From Nocardioides marmotae (lineage in GTDB: Bacteria; Actinomycetota; Actinomycetes; Propionibacteriales; Nocardioidaceae), in assembly GCF_013177455.1 (NCBI RefSeq), contig NZ_CP053660.1, forward strand, positions 4,154,001 to 4,218,000: a stretch of DNA of 64,000 nucleotides, in the 5' to 3' direction. The position numbers and the translations under genes were made by a program. Positions 15,818-24,446 of this stretch are shown in pieces. Numbering within the stretch: position 1 is the first letter of the stretch; every line of letters begins with the position of its first letter. Under the pieces are notes generated by a model. It had not been told where the DNA came from. It was given only the letters and a program-made list of their open reading frames with translations, and did not search any database.

Positions 15818-16806
15818 ACCTCCCGACGACGGCCCGCCGCAGGCGGACCGCCCCGACCATCCTGCTGACGTCCCTGCTGGCGGGCGTCCTGGCCGGCTCC
15901 CTGCTCACCGGCTGCTCCGCCGATGACCCCGGCACCCGCGACGAGCCCGACGCCCGGGCGGTCAGCCCGTCCGCGACCCTGCCGGGGTCCGACGGCCCCG
16001 ACCCGGCGTCCACCCCCGAGCCCGGCCGCTACCCGACGTACGTCGCGATCGGCGACTCCTTCACCGCCGCCCCGCTCGCCGGGCCGACCGCCGACCAGCA
16101 GTGCCTGCGCTCGGCGCAGAACTACCCCGCCCAGGTCGCCGAGGCCCTCGGCGCCGAGCTCACCGACGTCAGCTGCACCGGCGCCGACACCAGCGCCCTC
16201 GTCGGCGCCCAGCGGGTGCTCCAGGGCGGCGTCGTGCCGCCGCAGTTCGACGCGCTCGGCCCGGACACCCGGCTGGTGACCATCGGGATCGGCGGCAACG
16301 ACTTCGACATCTACAGCCTCCTCACCGGCTCCTGCGTGCAGGCCGCCCAGCGCGACCCCGACGGCGCGCCGTGCCGCTCCGAGCTCGGGGCCGAGGGCGT
16401 CGCCGAGCTGCGGAAGAACATCCGCACCGTCGGCGAGCGGCTCGTCGCCGTCGTCGAGGGGGTGCGCCAGCGGGCGCCGCGCGCCGAGGTGGTGGTCGTC
16501 GGCTACCCCGAGATCGTGCCCGGCGACGCGACCTGCCCGGACCTGCTGCCACTCGCCACCGGCGACGTCCCGTTCGCGGCGACGATGGCCGAGCTGCTCG
16601 CCGACGTCCAGGAGCGCGCCGCGAAGCGCGCCGACGTGGCCTACGTCGACACCTACGCCGCCAGCGACGGCCACGACGTCTGCTCCGAGGACCCCTGGAT
16701 CAACGGCCGCGTCACCAGCGCCGCCACCGCACTGGCCTACCACCCGCTCAAGGTCGGGCAGGAGGCCGTCGCCGGGCTCGTCCTCGAGCAGCTCGCCGAC
16801 CGCTGA
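15814..16806 (+). CDS. SGNH/GDSL hydrolase lipoprotein
   Basis: The 330-residue protein has a lipoprotein signal peptide (RRRR, hydrophobic core, lipobox LLTGC at about 31-35) and an SGNH esterase domain. Visible features are the nucleophile block AIGDSFTAAP, block III Gly-Asn (GIGGNDF) and a C-terminal catalytic His in YHPL preceded by DPWINGR. It is an extracellular, membrane-tethered lipase or esterase of the actinobacterial secreted SGNH group. Disulfides are likely, since Cys residues are paired. The GTG start overlaps the stop of the paralogue remnant. It converges on the amidohydrolase across a short repeat block. Confidence 0.87.
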   Translation: MNLPTTARRRRTAPTILLTSLLAGVLAGSLLTGCSADDPGTRDEPDARAVSPSATLPGSDGPDPASTPEPGRYPTYVAIGDSFTAAPLAGPTADQQCLRSAQNYPAQVAEALGAELTDVSCTGADTSALVGAQRVLQGGVVPPQFDALGPDTRLVTIGIGGNDFDIYSLLTGSCVQAAQRDPDGAPCRSELGAEGVAELRKNIRTVGERLVAVVEGVRQRAPRAEVVVVGYPEIVPGDATCPDLLPLATGDVPFAATMAELLADVQERAAKRADVAYVDTYAASDGHDVCSEDPWINGRVTSAATALAYHPLKVGQEAVAGLVLEQLADR

Positions 16807-16816
16807 CCCCCACCCC

Positions 16817-16866
16817 GTCGAGGTGGCACTCCTGCAGGGTCGAGGTGGCACTCCTACAGGGCCGAG
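16817..16866. repeat. 22-bp extragenic tandem repeat, inverted copies
   Basis: One full copy plus two partial copies of the 22-bp unit are read here in the opposite orientation to the block at 19103-19200. The full unit is CTCCTGCAGGGTCGAGG followed by TGGCA (16829-16850). It holds the palindrome CCTGCAGG. The block fills the gap between two convergent genes. Confidence 0.7.
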
Positions 16867-16874
16867 CCGAGGCG

Positions 16875-18401
16875 TCAGAGCCCCCAGTGGACGACGGCGC
16901 CGTCGACGACGGTGAGGGCGACCGGCATCGAGCGCAGCGCGGCGCCGGCCTCGGCGGTGGTGGGGTGCTCGGCCAGCGGGTCGGCGTCGAGGAGGACGAG
17001 GTCGCCGCGGGAGCCGACGCCGACGGTGGGCTGGCCGTCGACGGAGGCGGCGAGCGCCTCCTGGGCGGTGAGCGCCTGCTCGGCGTGCCACGGGTCGCGG
17101 TCGTCGGCGCTGCGGTGGACCGCCGCGGCGATCGCCAGCCACGGGTCGAGCGGCGAGACCGGGGCGTCGGAGCCGAGGGCGAGCTCCACGCCGTCGTCGA
17201 GCATCCAGCGGAACGCGAAGCACCGGGCCGACCGATCGCCCCAGATCTTCTCGGTGAGGTCGCGGTCGTCGAGGAGGTGCGCCGGCTGCACACTGGCGCG
17301 GATCCCGAGCTCGGCCATCCGGCGTACGTCGTCGCGGCCGACCATCTGCGCGTGCTCGATCGAGCCCCGCGCGCTGGTGTCGGCGTACGACGCCAGCGCC
17401 TCGGCCACCGCGGCGTCGCCGATCGCGTGGGTGGCGACCTCGACGCCGGCCGCCCGGGCGCGGGCGAGGTGCTCGCGCAGCTCGGCGCCGGAGAGGTTGG
17501 GCTGGCCGGCGGGGTACTCCAGGCGGTGGGCGTCGCCGTACGGCTCGCAGCACCACGCGGTGCGGGTGTTGAGCGACCCGTCGCTGATGATCTTCAGCGA
17601 GCCCATCGTCAGCCGCGGGCCGCCGCCGGGCAGCGGGTCGCCGGTGCGCAGGCCGGCGTCGAGGACCTCGTCGAAGGTCTCGACGTACGACGCGGCCCGC
17701 ACGTGGAGCAGGCCGGCGCCCTCGTTCCACCGCTCGACCCAGTCCAGCGGCCCGCGACCGAACTCGTAGTCGACGATGCCGACCACGCCGAGCGCGGCCG
17801 CGGTCTCCAGCGAGCGGCGGTAGGCGGCCGGCGAGGTGCCGTCGTTGCCGACGAGGGTGACGAGGCGGGGGTAGGCCGCGAACCACTCGGTCTCGCGGAC
17901 CACCGAGTCGCGCACCGGCATCGCGAGCCGCAGCAGCGCGGTCGTGTTGAGCCAGGCGTGGTGGCCGTCGCCGCTGATGAGCACCACGGGGGTCTGGCCG
18001 GAGACCGCGTCGAGCTCGGAGACGGTGACCTCCCGGTCCCACGTGCCGGAGCGGTGGCCCCAGCCGATGACCGGCGCACCGGGCTGCTCGGCGACCCGCG
18101 CGGCGACCAAGCTGGTGACGTCCTCGGGCGTGCGGGCGCCGCTCAGGTCGAGCCGCTGGGAGCTCAGCGTCCACTGGCCCATGTGCACGTGCTGGTCCCA
18201 CAGGCCCGGCGTCAGCCAGCGCCCGGCGGCGTCGATCTCCTCGACCCCCTCGGGGCGGTGGAGCCCGGGGCCGACCGCGGTGACGGTGCCGTCCTCGACG
18301 AGCACGTCGACCGGGTCGGCCGCTCGATCAGCCCCTTGATCGGCGAGGTCACCGGCGCGCAGGGGCACCCGGCGGGCGTTGCGGAGCAGCAGGCTCGTCA
18401 T
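16875..18401 (-). CDS. YtcJ-like metal-dependent amidohydrolase
   Basis: The 508-residue amidohydrolase-superfamily protein has the beta-sandwich start (LLLRNARRVPL), the metal motif DQHVHMG (about 72), the Lys of MGSLKIISDGSLN, ATHAIGDAAV, SIEHAQMV, and the final Asp in LALGSDAPVSPLDP. The layout is that of YtcJ/exoenzyme-regulatory amidohydrolases (N-acyl or guanidine-type substrates, uncharacterised here). The ATG lies 46 bp from the divergent start at 18448. Both ends of the amidohydrolase plus 18448 gene pair are bounded by copies of the same 22-bp repeat. Confidence 0.85.
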   Translation of the reverse strand: MTSLLLRNARRVPLRAGDLADQGADRAADPVDVLVEDGTVTAVGPGLHRPEGVEEIDAAGRWLTPGLWDQHVHMGQWTLSSQRLDLSGARTPEDVTSLVAARVAEQPGAPVIGWGHRSGTWDREVTVSELDAVSGQTPVVLISGDGHHAWLNTTALLRLAMPVRDSVVRETEWFAAYPRLVTLVGNDGTSPAAYRRSLETAAALGVVGIVDYEFGRGPLDWVERWNEGAGLLHVRAASYVETFDEVLDAGLRTGDPLPGGGPRLTMGSLKIISDGSLNTRTAWCCEPYGDAHRLEYPAGQPNLSGAELREHLARARAAGVEVATHAIGDAAVAEALASYADTSARGSIEHAQMVGRDDVRRMAELGIRASVQPAHLLDDRDLTEKIWGDRSARCFAFRWMLDDGVELALGSDAPVSPLDPWLAIAAAVHRSADDRDPWHAEQALTAQEALAASVDGQPTVGVGSRGDLVLLDADPLAEHPTTAEAGAALRSMPVALTVVDGAVVHWGL

Positions 18402-18447
18402 GCGCAGAACGTAACCCCGGGCCCGATGCCGTCTACCCTCGGGCGCC

Positions 18448-19101
18448 ATGAGCAGGCGACGACCCGGGGGCACGGTCCTCGCGGCCGTGGTCGCGTGCGC
18501 CGCGGTGCTCGGGGTCGCCGGCGGCGCGGTGCTGGCCGGCGCGCTCGAGGAGGAGCCGCGGACGGTCGCGAGCGCGGTGCCGCTGCCGGCCGTCTCGCCG
18601 TCGTACCCCGTCGACCCGCCGCTACCGGTCAAGGCCGACCCGGACACCCCCGGGCTGAAGACGGGGGTCCGGCTCCAGCGGGCGCAGGTCGGGATCCCGC
18701 CGTTCGGGCTGCGGCTGCCGGTGCCCGCCGGGTGGCGGCGCAGCGACTCGCTGCTCGGCGAGTGGAAGTGGTTCCCGCCCGGGCAGCCGGACAAGAACGC
18801 CTACTTCCTGCGCGTCCGGCTCGTCACCGGCTTCCAGACCCGCGAGGCCGCCCTGCGCGAGCGCCTCTCCGCCCTCTCCGGCGCCTCCGACGTCCAGGAG
18901 CTCGTCATCGAGACCCAGGACGAGGACGGGTTCACCGCGACGTACGTGACCGACGACCACCGGCGGGTGGCGATGGAGCGGTTCCTCTCCTTCGACGGCC
19001 GCACGGCCTACGCCACCGTCGCGGTCGTGGGCCGCGAGCGCGACCTGCTCGGCATGGCCGACCTCGTCGAGCGGATCGTCCGGCGCGCCGCCACGTCCTG
19101 A
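18448..19101 (+). CDS. membrane-anchored extracellular protein of unknown function
   Basis: The 217-residue protein has an N-terminal signal-anchor (RRR, then about 20 hydrophobic residues at 9-33) and a Pro-rich linker. The extracellular domain begins LRLPVPAGWRR and resembles the PsbP/LpqN-like sensor fold also seen outside the kinase gene at 19.2 kb. The ATG follows TACCCT by 8 nt. I do not recognise a specific family. It converges on that kinase gene with the 22-bp repeat array in between. Confidence 0.7.
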   Translation: MSRRRPGGTVLAAVVACAAVLGVAGGAVLAGALEEEPRTVASAVPLPAVSPSYPVDPPLPVKADPDTPGLKTGVRLQRAQVGIPPFGLRLPVPAGWRRSDSLLGEWKWFPPGQPDKNAYFLRVRLVTGFQTREAALRERLSALSGASDVQELVIETQDEDGFTATYVTDDHRRVAMERFLSFDGRTAYATVAVVGRERDLLGMADLVERIVRRAATS

Positions 19102-19102
19102 C

Positions 19103-19200
19103 TGCCACCTCGACCCTGCAGGAGTGCCACCTCGACCCTGCAGGAGTGCCACTTCGACCGTGCAGGAGTGCCACCTCGACCCTGCAGGAGTGCCACTTCG
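19103..19200. repeat. 22-bp extragenic tandem repeat array
   Basis: Four full 22-bp units (19103, 19125, 19147, 19169) and a 10-nt fifth run head to tail from just after a stop codon to 8 bp before the convergent kinase stop. Each begins TGCCACCTCGACCCTGCAGG and ends AG. Unit 3 differs at two positions. The same unit in inverse orientation is at 16817-16866. Confidence 0.85.
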
Positions 19201-19207
19201 GCGGATC

Positions 19208-20725
19208 TCAGATGCCGTGGGTCTCCACGCTGTCGAGCACCCGGTTGGCGGTGGCGCGGGCGAGGCTGCGCACCTGCACCCACAGCAGCCGGTTGCCCGC
19301 GACCTGCACCACCCGCTCGACCACGACGCCGCCGGGGCAGCCGGTGTGCACGACGGTCCGCGAGGGGTCGCCCGCGGTCTGGGTGACCGGCTCCTGCGCC
19401 TCCGCACACTCCGGGTGCCGCGGCAGCGTCGTGGGCAGCTCGGTGCCCGGCAGCAGCCCGAGGAAGACGCCCTCGGCGCTCGTGCCCGGCTCGGTCCAGC
19501 CCTCGACGGTGCCGGCCGAGAGGGCGGGGTACGTCGCGTCGTCACCGTTCGGCGGCGTCCAGCCGGCGACCGCCACGGCCCGCTCCCAGTCGCGCGGCAC
19601 GGCCACGCTCAGGCTGCCCTGCTCGTCGCTGAGCCGGACCTCCGCGTCGCGCTCCTGCTGCCACAGGTAGCCGCCCATGCCGCCCGCCACGAGCGCGGCC
19701 ACCGCGAGCCCGCAGGCGAGGAGCCACCGGCCCCGCACCGCCGGGGCGGGGAGCGGCGCGGGCGCGGACGCGGGCGCGGGCGCGGACGCGGGGGTCGGCC
19801 GCGGCTCCGGCCGGGTCGGGCCGGGGTCGACCGGCAGCCACGGCGCCGGCGCGGTCGCGTCGCAGTCGAGCGTCGCCTCCAGCGCCTCGACGAAGGACGC
19901 CACGTCGGGGAACCGGTCCTCGCGGTCCACGGCCAGCGCGCGCCGGACGACCGCGTCGGTGGCGTCCGGGAAGGGCCGCTCGGGGGTCGAGAGCGGCGGC
20001 GGCGGGGCCGGGGCGGCGGCCGCGCCCAGCGTGGTGTGGGTGTACGGCGCCCGGCCGGACAGCAGCAGGTAGGCCAGCGCCCCGAGGGAGTACTGGTCCG
20101 CGCGCGCGTCCAGCGGCTCGGCCTGCGCCTGCTCGGGCGCCACGAAGGTCGGCGTGCCCGCGACCATCGTCAGCCGCGAGGACATGTCGAGCGCCTTGCC
20201 GAGCCCGAGGTCGCCGAGCATCGCGCGGACCGTGCCCTCGACGGTGCGGAAGAGCACGTTCGCGGGCTTGACGTCGCGGTGCAGGATGCCGCGGCCGTGC
20301 AGCGCGGTCAGCCCGGCGCCCACCTGGCGCAGCACCTCCACCGCCTGGGGCAGCGTGAGCCCGGCGGGGCCGACCTCGGGGCCGACCTCGGGGCCGACCT
20401 CGGCACCGGCAGCCGCGTCTGCCTCGAGCCGGTCGGCGAGCGTGCCCTGGTCGGCGTAGGCCATGACCAGGTAGGGCCGGCCGTCGTCGAGCTCGCCGGC
20501 GTCGTAGACACCGACGACGTGGGGCGACTCCACCCGCCGCAGGTAGCGGCCCTCCTCGACGAACCGGCCGCGGACGTGCGCGTCCTCGGTCCAGTTGTCG
20601 GCCAGCACCTTGATCGCGACCGGGCTGTCGAGCTGCTCGTCGTAGGCCAGCCACACCGTCGCGAACCCGCCCGAGCCGAGACGCCGGCGCACGACGTAGC
20701 GACCGAGACGCGTGGGGGAAGACAC
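19208..20725 (-). CDS. Ser/Thr protein kinase with extracellular sensor domain
   Basis: The 505-residue kinase has P-loop GSGGFATVW (about 17), VAIK, catalytic HRDVKPANVLF, GDLGLGK in place of DFG (Leu for Phe) and FVAPEQ. An acidic/Gly insertion made of GPEV repeats lies between helices D and E. A Pro-Ala linker and one transmembrane helix (LLACGLAVAALVAGGMGGYLW, about 345-365) lead to an extracellular domain of about 140 residues with two Cys. The GTG at 20725 is preferred: CATAAT lies 6 nt upstream and there is no ribosome-binding site. An earlier ATG would overlap the divergent sigma-factor leader. Confidence 0.88.
   Translation of the reverse strand: MSSPTRLGRYVVRRRLGSGGFATVWLAYDEQLDSPVAIKVLADNWTEDAHVRGRFVEEGRYLRRVESPHVVGVYDAGELDDGRPYLVMAYADQGTLADRLEADAAAGAEVGPEVGPEVGPAGLTLPQAVEVLRQVGAGLTALHGRGILHRDVKPANVLFRTVEGTVRAMLGDLGLGKALDMSSRLTMVAGTPTFVAPEQAQAEPLDARADQYSLGALAYLLLSGRAPYTHTTLGAAAAPAPPPPLSTPERPFPDATDAVVRRALAVDREDRFPDVASFVEALEATLDCDATAPAPWLPVDPGPTRPEPRPTPASAPAPASAPAPLPAPAVRGRWLLACGLAVAALVAGGMGGYLWQQERDAEVRLSDEQGSLSVAVPRDWERAVAVAGWTPPNGDDATYPALSAGTVEGWTEPGTSAEGVFLGLLPGTELPTTLPRHPECAEAQEPVTQTAGDPSRTVVHTGCPGGVVVERVVQVAGNRLLWVQVRSLARATANRVLDSVETHGI
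20366..20401. repeat. in-frame 12-bp minisatellite inside the kinase gene
   Basis: Three exact copies of GGGGCCGACCTC encode a Gly-Pro-Glu-Val run in the loop between kinase helices D and E. The unit length keeps the frame, so copy number could vary without breaking the gene. Confidence 0.75.
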
Positions 20726-20731
20726 CCCGGC

Positions 20732-20737
20732 ATTATG
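20732..20737 (-). promoter_or_regulatory. -10 hexamer (CATAAT) for the kinase gene
   Basis: Read on the minus strand, CATAAT ends 6 nt before the GTG at 20725, so the kinase message is probably leaderless. It sits in the 40-bp gap to the divergent sigma factor. Confidence 0.45.
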
Positions 20738-20765
20738 TTGCAGCCCACAGGGGAGGACATCCGAC

Positions 20766-21344
20766 ATGACGACGAGCCCGGGCAGCGAGGACGCGCAGGC
20801 ACCGACCGCCGACGAGATCGACGACCTCGCGCGGCGCGCGCAGGCCGGCGACCGCGACGCGTTGGAGGACCTGCTCGCGGCGGTCCGCCCACGGGCGCTC
20901 AGCGTCTGCCGCGGGGTGCTGCCGCACTCCGCCGACGCCGAGGACGCCTGCCAGGAGGCCCTGCTGAACGTCGCCGGCAAGATCGGGTCGTGGGGCGGCC
21001 GCGGCCGGTTCACCACGTGGCTGCACGTCGTGGCGCTCAACAGCGCCCGGTCGACGTACCGCCGGCTGAAGAACCAGGCCTTCGCCAGCGACGTGCTGCC
21101 CGCCGAGCGGCCCGACCCGCGCACCACCTCGGTCATCGCCGGCACCCGGCTCGACCTGCTCGAGGCGATGGAGACCCTCGAGCGCGAGCACCCGCAGATG
21201 GTCGAGCCGCTGCTGCTGCGCGACGTCTACGGGCTGCCCTACGAGGAGATCGCCGCGCTGCTCGGCGCGCCGACCGGCACCGTCAAGGCGCAGATCCACC
21301 ACGGCCGCAAGCTGGTCCGGCCGCTGCTGCGCGGTGACGCGTGA
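20766..21344 (+). CDS. ECF-type RNA polymerase sigma factor
   Basis: The 192-residue sigma-70 family member has region 2 (about 25-95: DAEDACQEALLNVAGKIGSW, FTTWLHVVALN) and region 4 (about 135-190: PLLLRDVYGLPYEEIAALLGAPTGTVKAQIHHGRKLV). There is no C-terminal extension and no anti-sigma gene beside it. A GGGGAGGAC site precedes the ATG. The 3' end overlaps the M1 peptidase start by 4 bp (GTGA). The divergent neighbour is a receptor-type Ser/Thr kinase 40 bp away, so control by phosphorylation is a fair inference. Confidence 0.9.
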   Translation: MTTSPGSEDAQAPTADEIDDLARRAQAGDRDALEDLLAAVRPRALSVCRGVLPHSADAEDACQEALLNVAGKIGSWGGRGRFTTWLHVVALNSARSTYRRLKNQAFASDVLPAERPDPRTTSVIAGTRLDLLEAMETLEREHPQMVEPLLLRDVYGLPYEEIAALLGAPTGTVKAQIHHGRKLVRPLLRGDA

Positions 21345-22855
21345 CCCGCACCAGGCGTCCCGCCCGGCTGGTCCCGGCCCTGCTCGCCCTCGCGCTGCTG
21401 CCGCTCGCCGGCTGCACCGACACCGACACCGAGCCGCCTCCGCCGGACCCGGCCCCCTCGGCCGCGGCGGCGACCCGCGCGCCGGTCGCCCACCCCGCCC
21501 CCACCGAGCAGCCCGCGCCCGACGCGCTCGAGGAGGCCGTCAACGAGCCGCGGGAGGACTCGGTCTACCCCGACGTCGGCGACCCCGGCGTCGACGCGCT
21601 GCACTACGACCTCTCCCTCGACTGGGACCCCGAGACCCGCGTCCTCGACGGGCTCGAGCGGGTCCTGCTGCGCGCCACCGCGGACGACGACACCGTCCAG
21701 CTCGACCTCTCCCCCGCGCTGACCGTGCGCTCGGTGAGCGTCGACGGCGAGAAGGTCGACTTCCGCCACGCCGGCAAGGACCTCTACCTGCGCCAGGACG
21801 TCGTGGCCGACGAGCGCTACGAGGTGGTCGTCTCCTACTCCGGCACCCCGCGGCCGGCCGCGGCACCGACCACCCGCGGCGACTTCAGCACGACCGGGTG
21901 GACGACCACCGCCGACGGCTGGACCTGGACGATGCAGGAGCCCTACGGCGCCTACACCTGGTACGCCGTCAACGACCACCCCTCCGACAAGGCGCTCTAC
22001 GACGTCACGGTCAGCGTGCCGAGCCCGTGGACCGGCATCAGCAACGGGGAGCTGGTCTCCCGCGAGGAGCGCGAGGGCCGCACGGTCACCCGGTGGCACC
22101 TGGCCGAGCCGGCCGCCTCCTACCTGGTCACCCTGGCCACCGGCGACTACACCAGCGCCGAGGCGACCTCGGCGAGCGGCGTGCCGGTGACGTGGTGGGT
22201 GCCGCGCGACCAGCCGCGGCTCGGCTCCGGCGCGACGACGATGGCCCGCGAGCTGGCGTGGCTCGAGGAGCGGCTGGGCCCCTACCCCTACGACACCGCC
22301 GGCGCGGTGCTCGTGGAGTCGCTCAGCGGCATGGAGACCCAGACCATGATCACCCTCGGGATCAGCGACTACACGCTCTCGGCCGCGGTGATCGTCCACG
22401 AGCTGGCCCACCACTGGTACGGCAACCAGGTCACGCCGGAGGACTGGCGCGACGTGTGGATGAACGAGGGCATGGCGATGTACCTCCAGATCCTCTGGCA
22501 GGTCGAGCAGGACGGCGGCGACCTCGAGACGGTGCTCGAGGAGTACGCCGTGCGCGAGGCGGAGGAGCGGGCGACGGCGGGCCCGCCGGGCGACTACGAC
22601 CCGGCGACCTTCGGGGAGTCGAACATCTACTACGGCCCCATGCTCATGTGGCACGAGCTGCGCCGACGGCTCGCGGCCCGGTCGGGGAGCGACGCGGACT
22701 TCTGGGCGCTCGTGCGCGCGTGGCCGGCCTCGCGGGACAACGGCACCGCCGACCGCGAGGAGTACCTCGCCTGGGTCGAGGCGGAGACCGGGCTGGAGCT
22801 CTCGGCGTTCTTCGACCGGTGGCTGATGGGCGCCACCACCCCGGCCCGCTCCTAG
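21341..22855 (+). CDS. M1-family zinc metallopeptidase, lipoprotein
   Basis: The 504-residue protein has a lipoprotein signal peptide (lipobox PLAGC at about 22-26) and a Pro/Ala-rich linker. Its M1 aminopeptidase domain has the exopeptidase-type segment VLVESLSGMETQTM in place of canonical GAMEN, then the zinc motif HELAHHW (about 352) and the third ligand Glu in NEGMAMY. At about 500 residues it lacks the long C-terminal helical domain of PepN, like other short extracellular M1 enzymes. Its start overlaps the ECF sigma stop (GTGA), so it is co-expressed with the sigma factor and may be its output. Confidence 0.88.
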   Translation: MTRTRRPARLVPALLALALLPLAGCTDTDTEPPPPDPAPSAAAATRAPVAHPAPTEQPAPDALEEAVNEPREDSVYPDVGDPGVDALHYDLSLDWDPETRVLDGLERVLLRATADDDTVQLDLSPALTVRSVSVDGEKVDFRHAGKDLYLRQDVVADERYEVVVSYSGTPRPAAAPTTRGDFSTTGWTTTADGWTWTMQEPYGAYTWYAVNDHPSDKALYDVTVSVPSPWTGISNGELVSREEREGRTVTRWHLAEPAASYLVTLATGDYTSAEATSASGVPVTWWVPRDQPRLGSGATTMARELAWLEERLGPYPYDTAGAVLVESLSGMETQTMITLGISDYTLSAAVIVHELAHHWYGNQVTPEDWRDVWMNEGMAMYLQILWQVEQDGGDLETVLEEYAVREAEERATAGPPGDYDPATFGESNIYYGPMLMWHELRRRLAARSGSDADFWALVRAWPASRDNGTADREEYLAWVEAETGLELSAFFDRWLMGATTPARS

Positions 22856-22931
22856 CGGCTTCGGCAGGGGTTGCCCACGCGCCCCGGCCGCTTCGTCAAC
22901 GGTCGCTGGCGGCAGGCCGGGCGCGAGCCGT

Positions 22932-22937
22932 TAGGTT
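22932..22937 (+). promoter_or_regulatory. -10 hexamer (TAGGTT), leaderless layout
   Basis: TAGGTT ends 6 nt before the ATG at 22944. The identical hexamer and spacing occur before the SRPBCC gene at 29721. Confidence 0.5.
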
Positions 22938-22943
22938 CGCAGC

Positions 22944-24446
22944 ATGGGCCGACCGAACGCTCGACCGAACGCTGCCACGCTGATCGACCTGGTGCTCGAC
23001 GAGGGCTCGTGGGTCTCCTGGGACACCCGCCCCGAGCGGGCCGGGATCACCGAGGAGTACGCCGCCGAGCTGGCGCGAGCCGAGGAGAAGAGCGGCGTCG
23101 ATGAGTCGGTGCTGACCGGCGAGGGGCTGATGCGCGGGCGACGCGTCGCGGTCATCGTCGGTGAGTTCGGGTTCCTCGCCGGCTCGATCGGGCGGGCCAG
23201 CGCGGACCGCATCGTCGCCGGCATCGAGCGCGCCACGGCCGAGGGGCTGCCGCTGCTCGCGGCGCCGGTCAGCGGCGGCACCCGCATGCAGGAGGGCACG
23301 CCGGCGTTCGTGCAGATGGTGCGGATCAGCCAGGCGGTCGCCGCGCACAAGGCCGCCGAGCTGCCCTACCTGGTCTACCTGCGCCACCCCACCACCGGCG
23401 GGGTCATGGCCTCGTGGGGCTCGCTCGGGCACGTGACGGTCGGCGAGCCGGGCGCGCTGCTCGGCTTCCTCGGCCCGCGGGTCTACGAGGCGCTCTACGG
23501 CAAGCCGTTCCCCGAGGGCGTGCAGACCGCGGAGAACCTCCACGCCCACGGCATCATCGACGCCGTCGTCGCCCCCGAGGACATCGCCGAGATCCTCGAC
23601 CGCGCGCTGACCGTCATCCTCTCCCCGCGCCACGGCTTCACGACGACCCCGCTCGACGCGGACGCGACGTACGACGAGCCGGGCTCCGCGCCCGAGGTCG
23701 AGACGTGGGACGCGGTCACCCGCTCCCGGCGCCCGGACCGCCCCGGCGTGCGCCGCCTGCTGCGGTACGCCGCCAGCGACGTCGTCCCGCTCAACGGCAC
23801 CGGCCAGGGCGAGCAGGACCCGGGGATGTTCATCGGGCTGGTCCGGTTCGGCGAGGCGCCGTGCGTCTTCCTCGGCCAGGACCGCCGCGGGCAGACCGCC
23901 GAGCAGCCGCTGGGGCCCGGGGCGCTGCGGGAGGCCCGCCGCGGCATGCGGCTCGCCTCCGAGCTCGGCCTGCCGCTGGTGACCGCGATCGACACCCGCG
24001 GCGCCGCGCTGTCCGCCGACGCCGAGAACGGCGGCCTGGCCGGCGAGATCGCCCGCTGCCTGGCCGACCTGGTCACCCTCGACGCCCCGACCCTGTGCCT
24101 GATGCTCGGCGAGGGCAACGGCGGCGGCGCGCTCGCGCTGCTGCCGGCCGACCGGGTGCTGGCCGCCCAGCACGCCTGGCTCTCCCCGCTGCCGCCGGAG
24201 GGGGCGAGCGCGATCGTGCACCGCGACCTCGACCACGCGCCGGAGATGGCCCGCAAGCAGCAGGTGCGCGCCCTCGACCTGCACCGGCTCGGCATCGTCG
24301 ACCGGGTGGTCGCGGAGCGGCCCGACGCCGCCGACGAGGCCGAGGCGTTCTGCCGGCGGGTCGGCGCCGTGCTCGAGCAGGAGCTCGCGGCGCTGCTCGA
24401 GTCCGGCCCCGGGAGCCCCGAGGACCGCGCCCGCCGCTACGTCTAG
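22944..24446 (+). CDS. acetyl/acyl-CoA carboxylase carboxyltransferase, fused beta-alpha, AccD3-like
   Basis: The 500-residue protein contains two crotonase-fold halves. The N-half is AccD-like (SGGTRMQEG, TTGGVMASWGSLG, GFLGPRVYEAL). The C-half is AccA-like (GLAGEIARCL, GEGNGGGALALLPADRV, LPPEGASAIVHRD). The N-terminal zinc ribbon of bacterial AccD is absent. It transfers a carboxyl group from biotin to an acyl-CoA, and needs biotin carboxylase/BCCP partners that are not encoded nearby. The size and fused layout match mycobacterial AccD3 rather than the propionyl-CoA type AccD5. It converges on the kinase at 24443 with a 4-bp overlap. Confidence 0.85.
   Translation: MGRPNARPNAATLIDLVLDEGSWVSWDTRPERAGITEEYAAELARAEEKSGVDESVLTGEGLMRGRRVAVIVGEFGFLAGSIGRASADRIVAGIERATAEGLPLLAAPVSGGTRMQEGTPAFVQMVRISQAVAAHKAAELPYLVYLRHPTTGGVMASWGSLGHVTVGEPGALLGFLGPRVYEALYGKPFPEGVQTAENLHAHGIIDAVVAPEDIAEILDRALTVILSPRHGFTTTPLDADATYDEPGSAPEVETWDAVTRSRRPDRPGVRRLLRYAASDVVPLNGTGQGEQDPGMFIGLVRFGEAPCVFLGQDRRGQTAEQPLGPGALREARRGMRLASELGLPLVTAIDTRGAALSADAENGGLAGEIARCLADLVTLDAPTLCLMLGEGNGGGALALLPADRVLAAQHAWLSPLPPEGASAIVHRDLDHAPEMARKQQVRALDLHRLGIVDRVVAERPDAADEAEAFCRRVGAVLEQELAALLESGPGSPEDRARRYV

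Noticed and set aside
16817..19200. CRISPR array
   Set aside because: The 22-bp units are directly abutting with no spacers and no cas genes.
16101..19670. 1189-codon plus-strand open frame
   Set aside because: It runs antisense through the amidohydrolase and kinase genes with Arg/Gly/Ala-rich, domain-free translation, as expected from very high GC.
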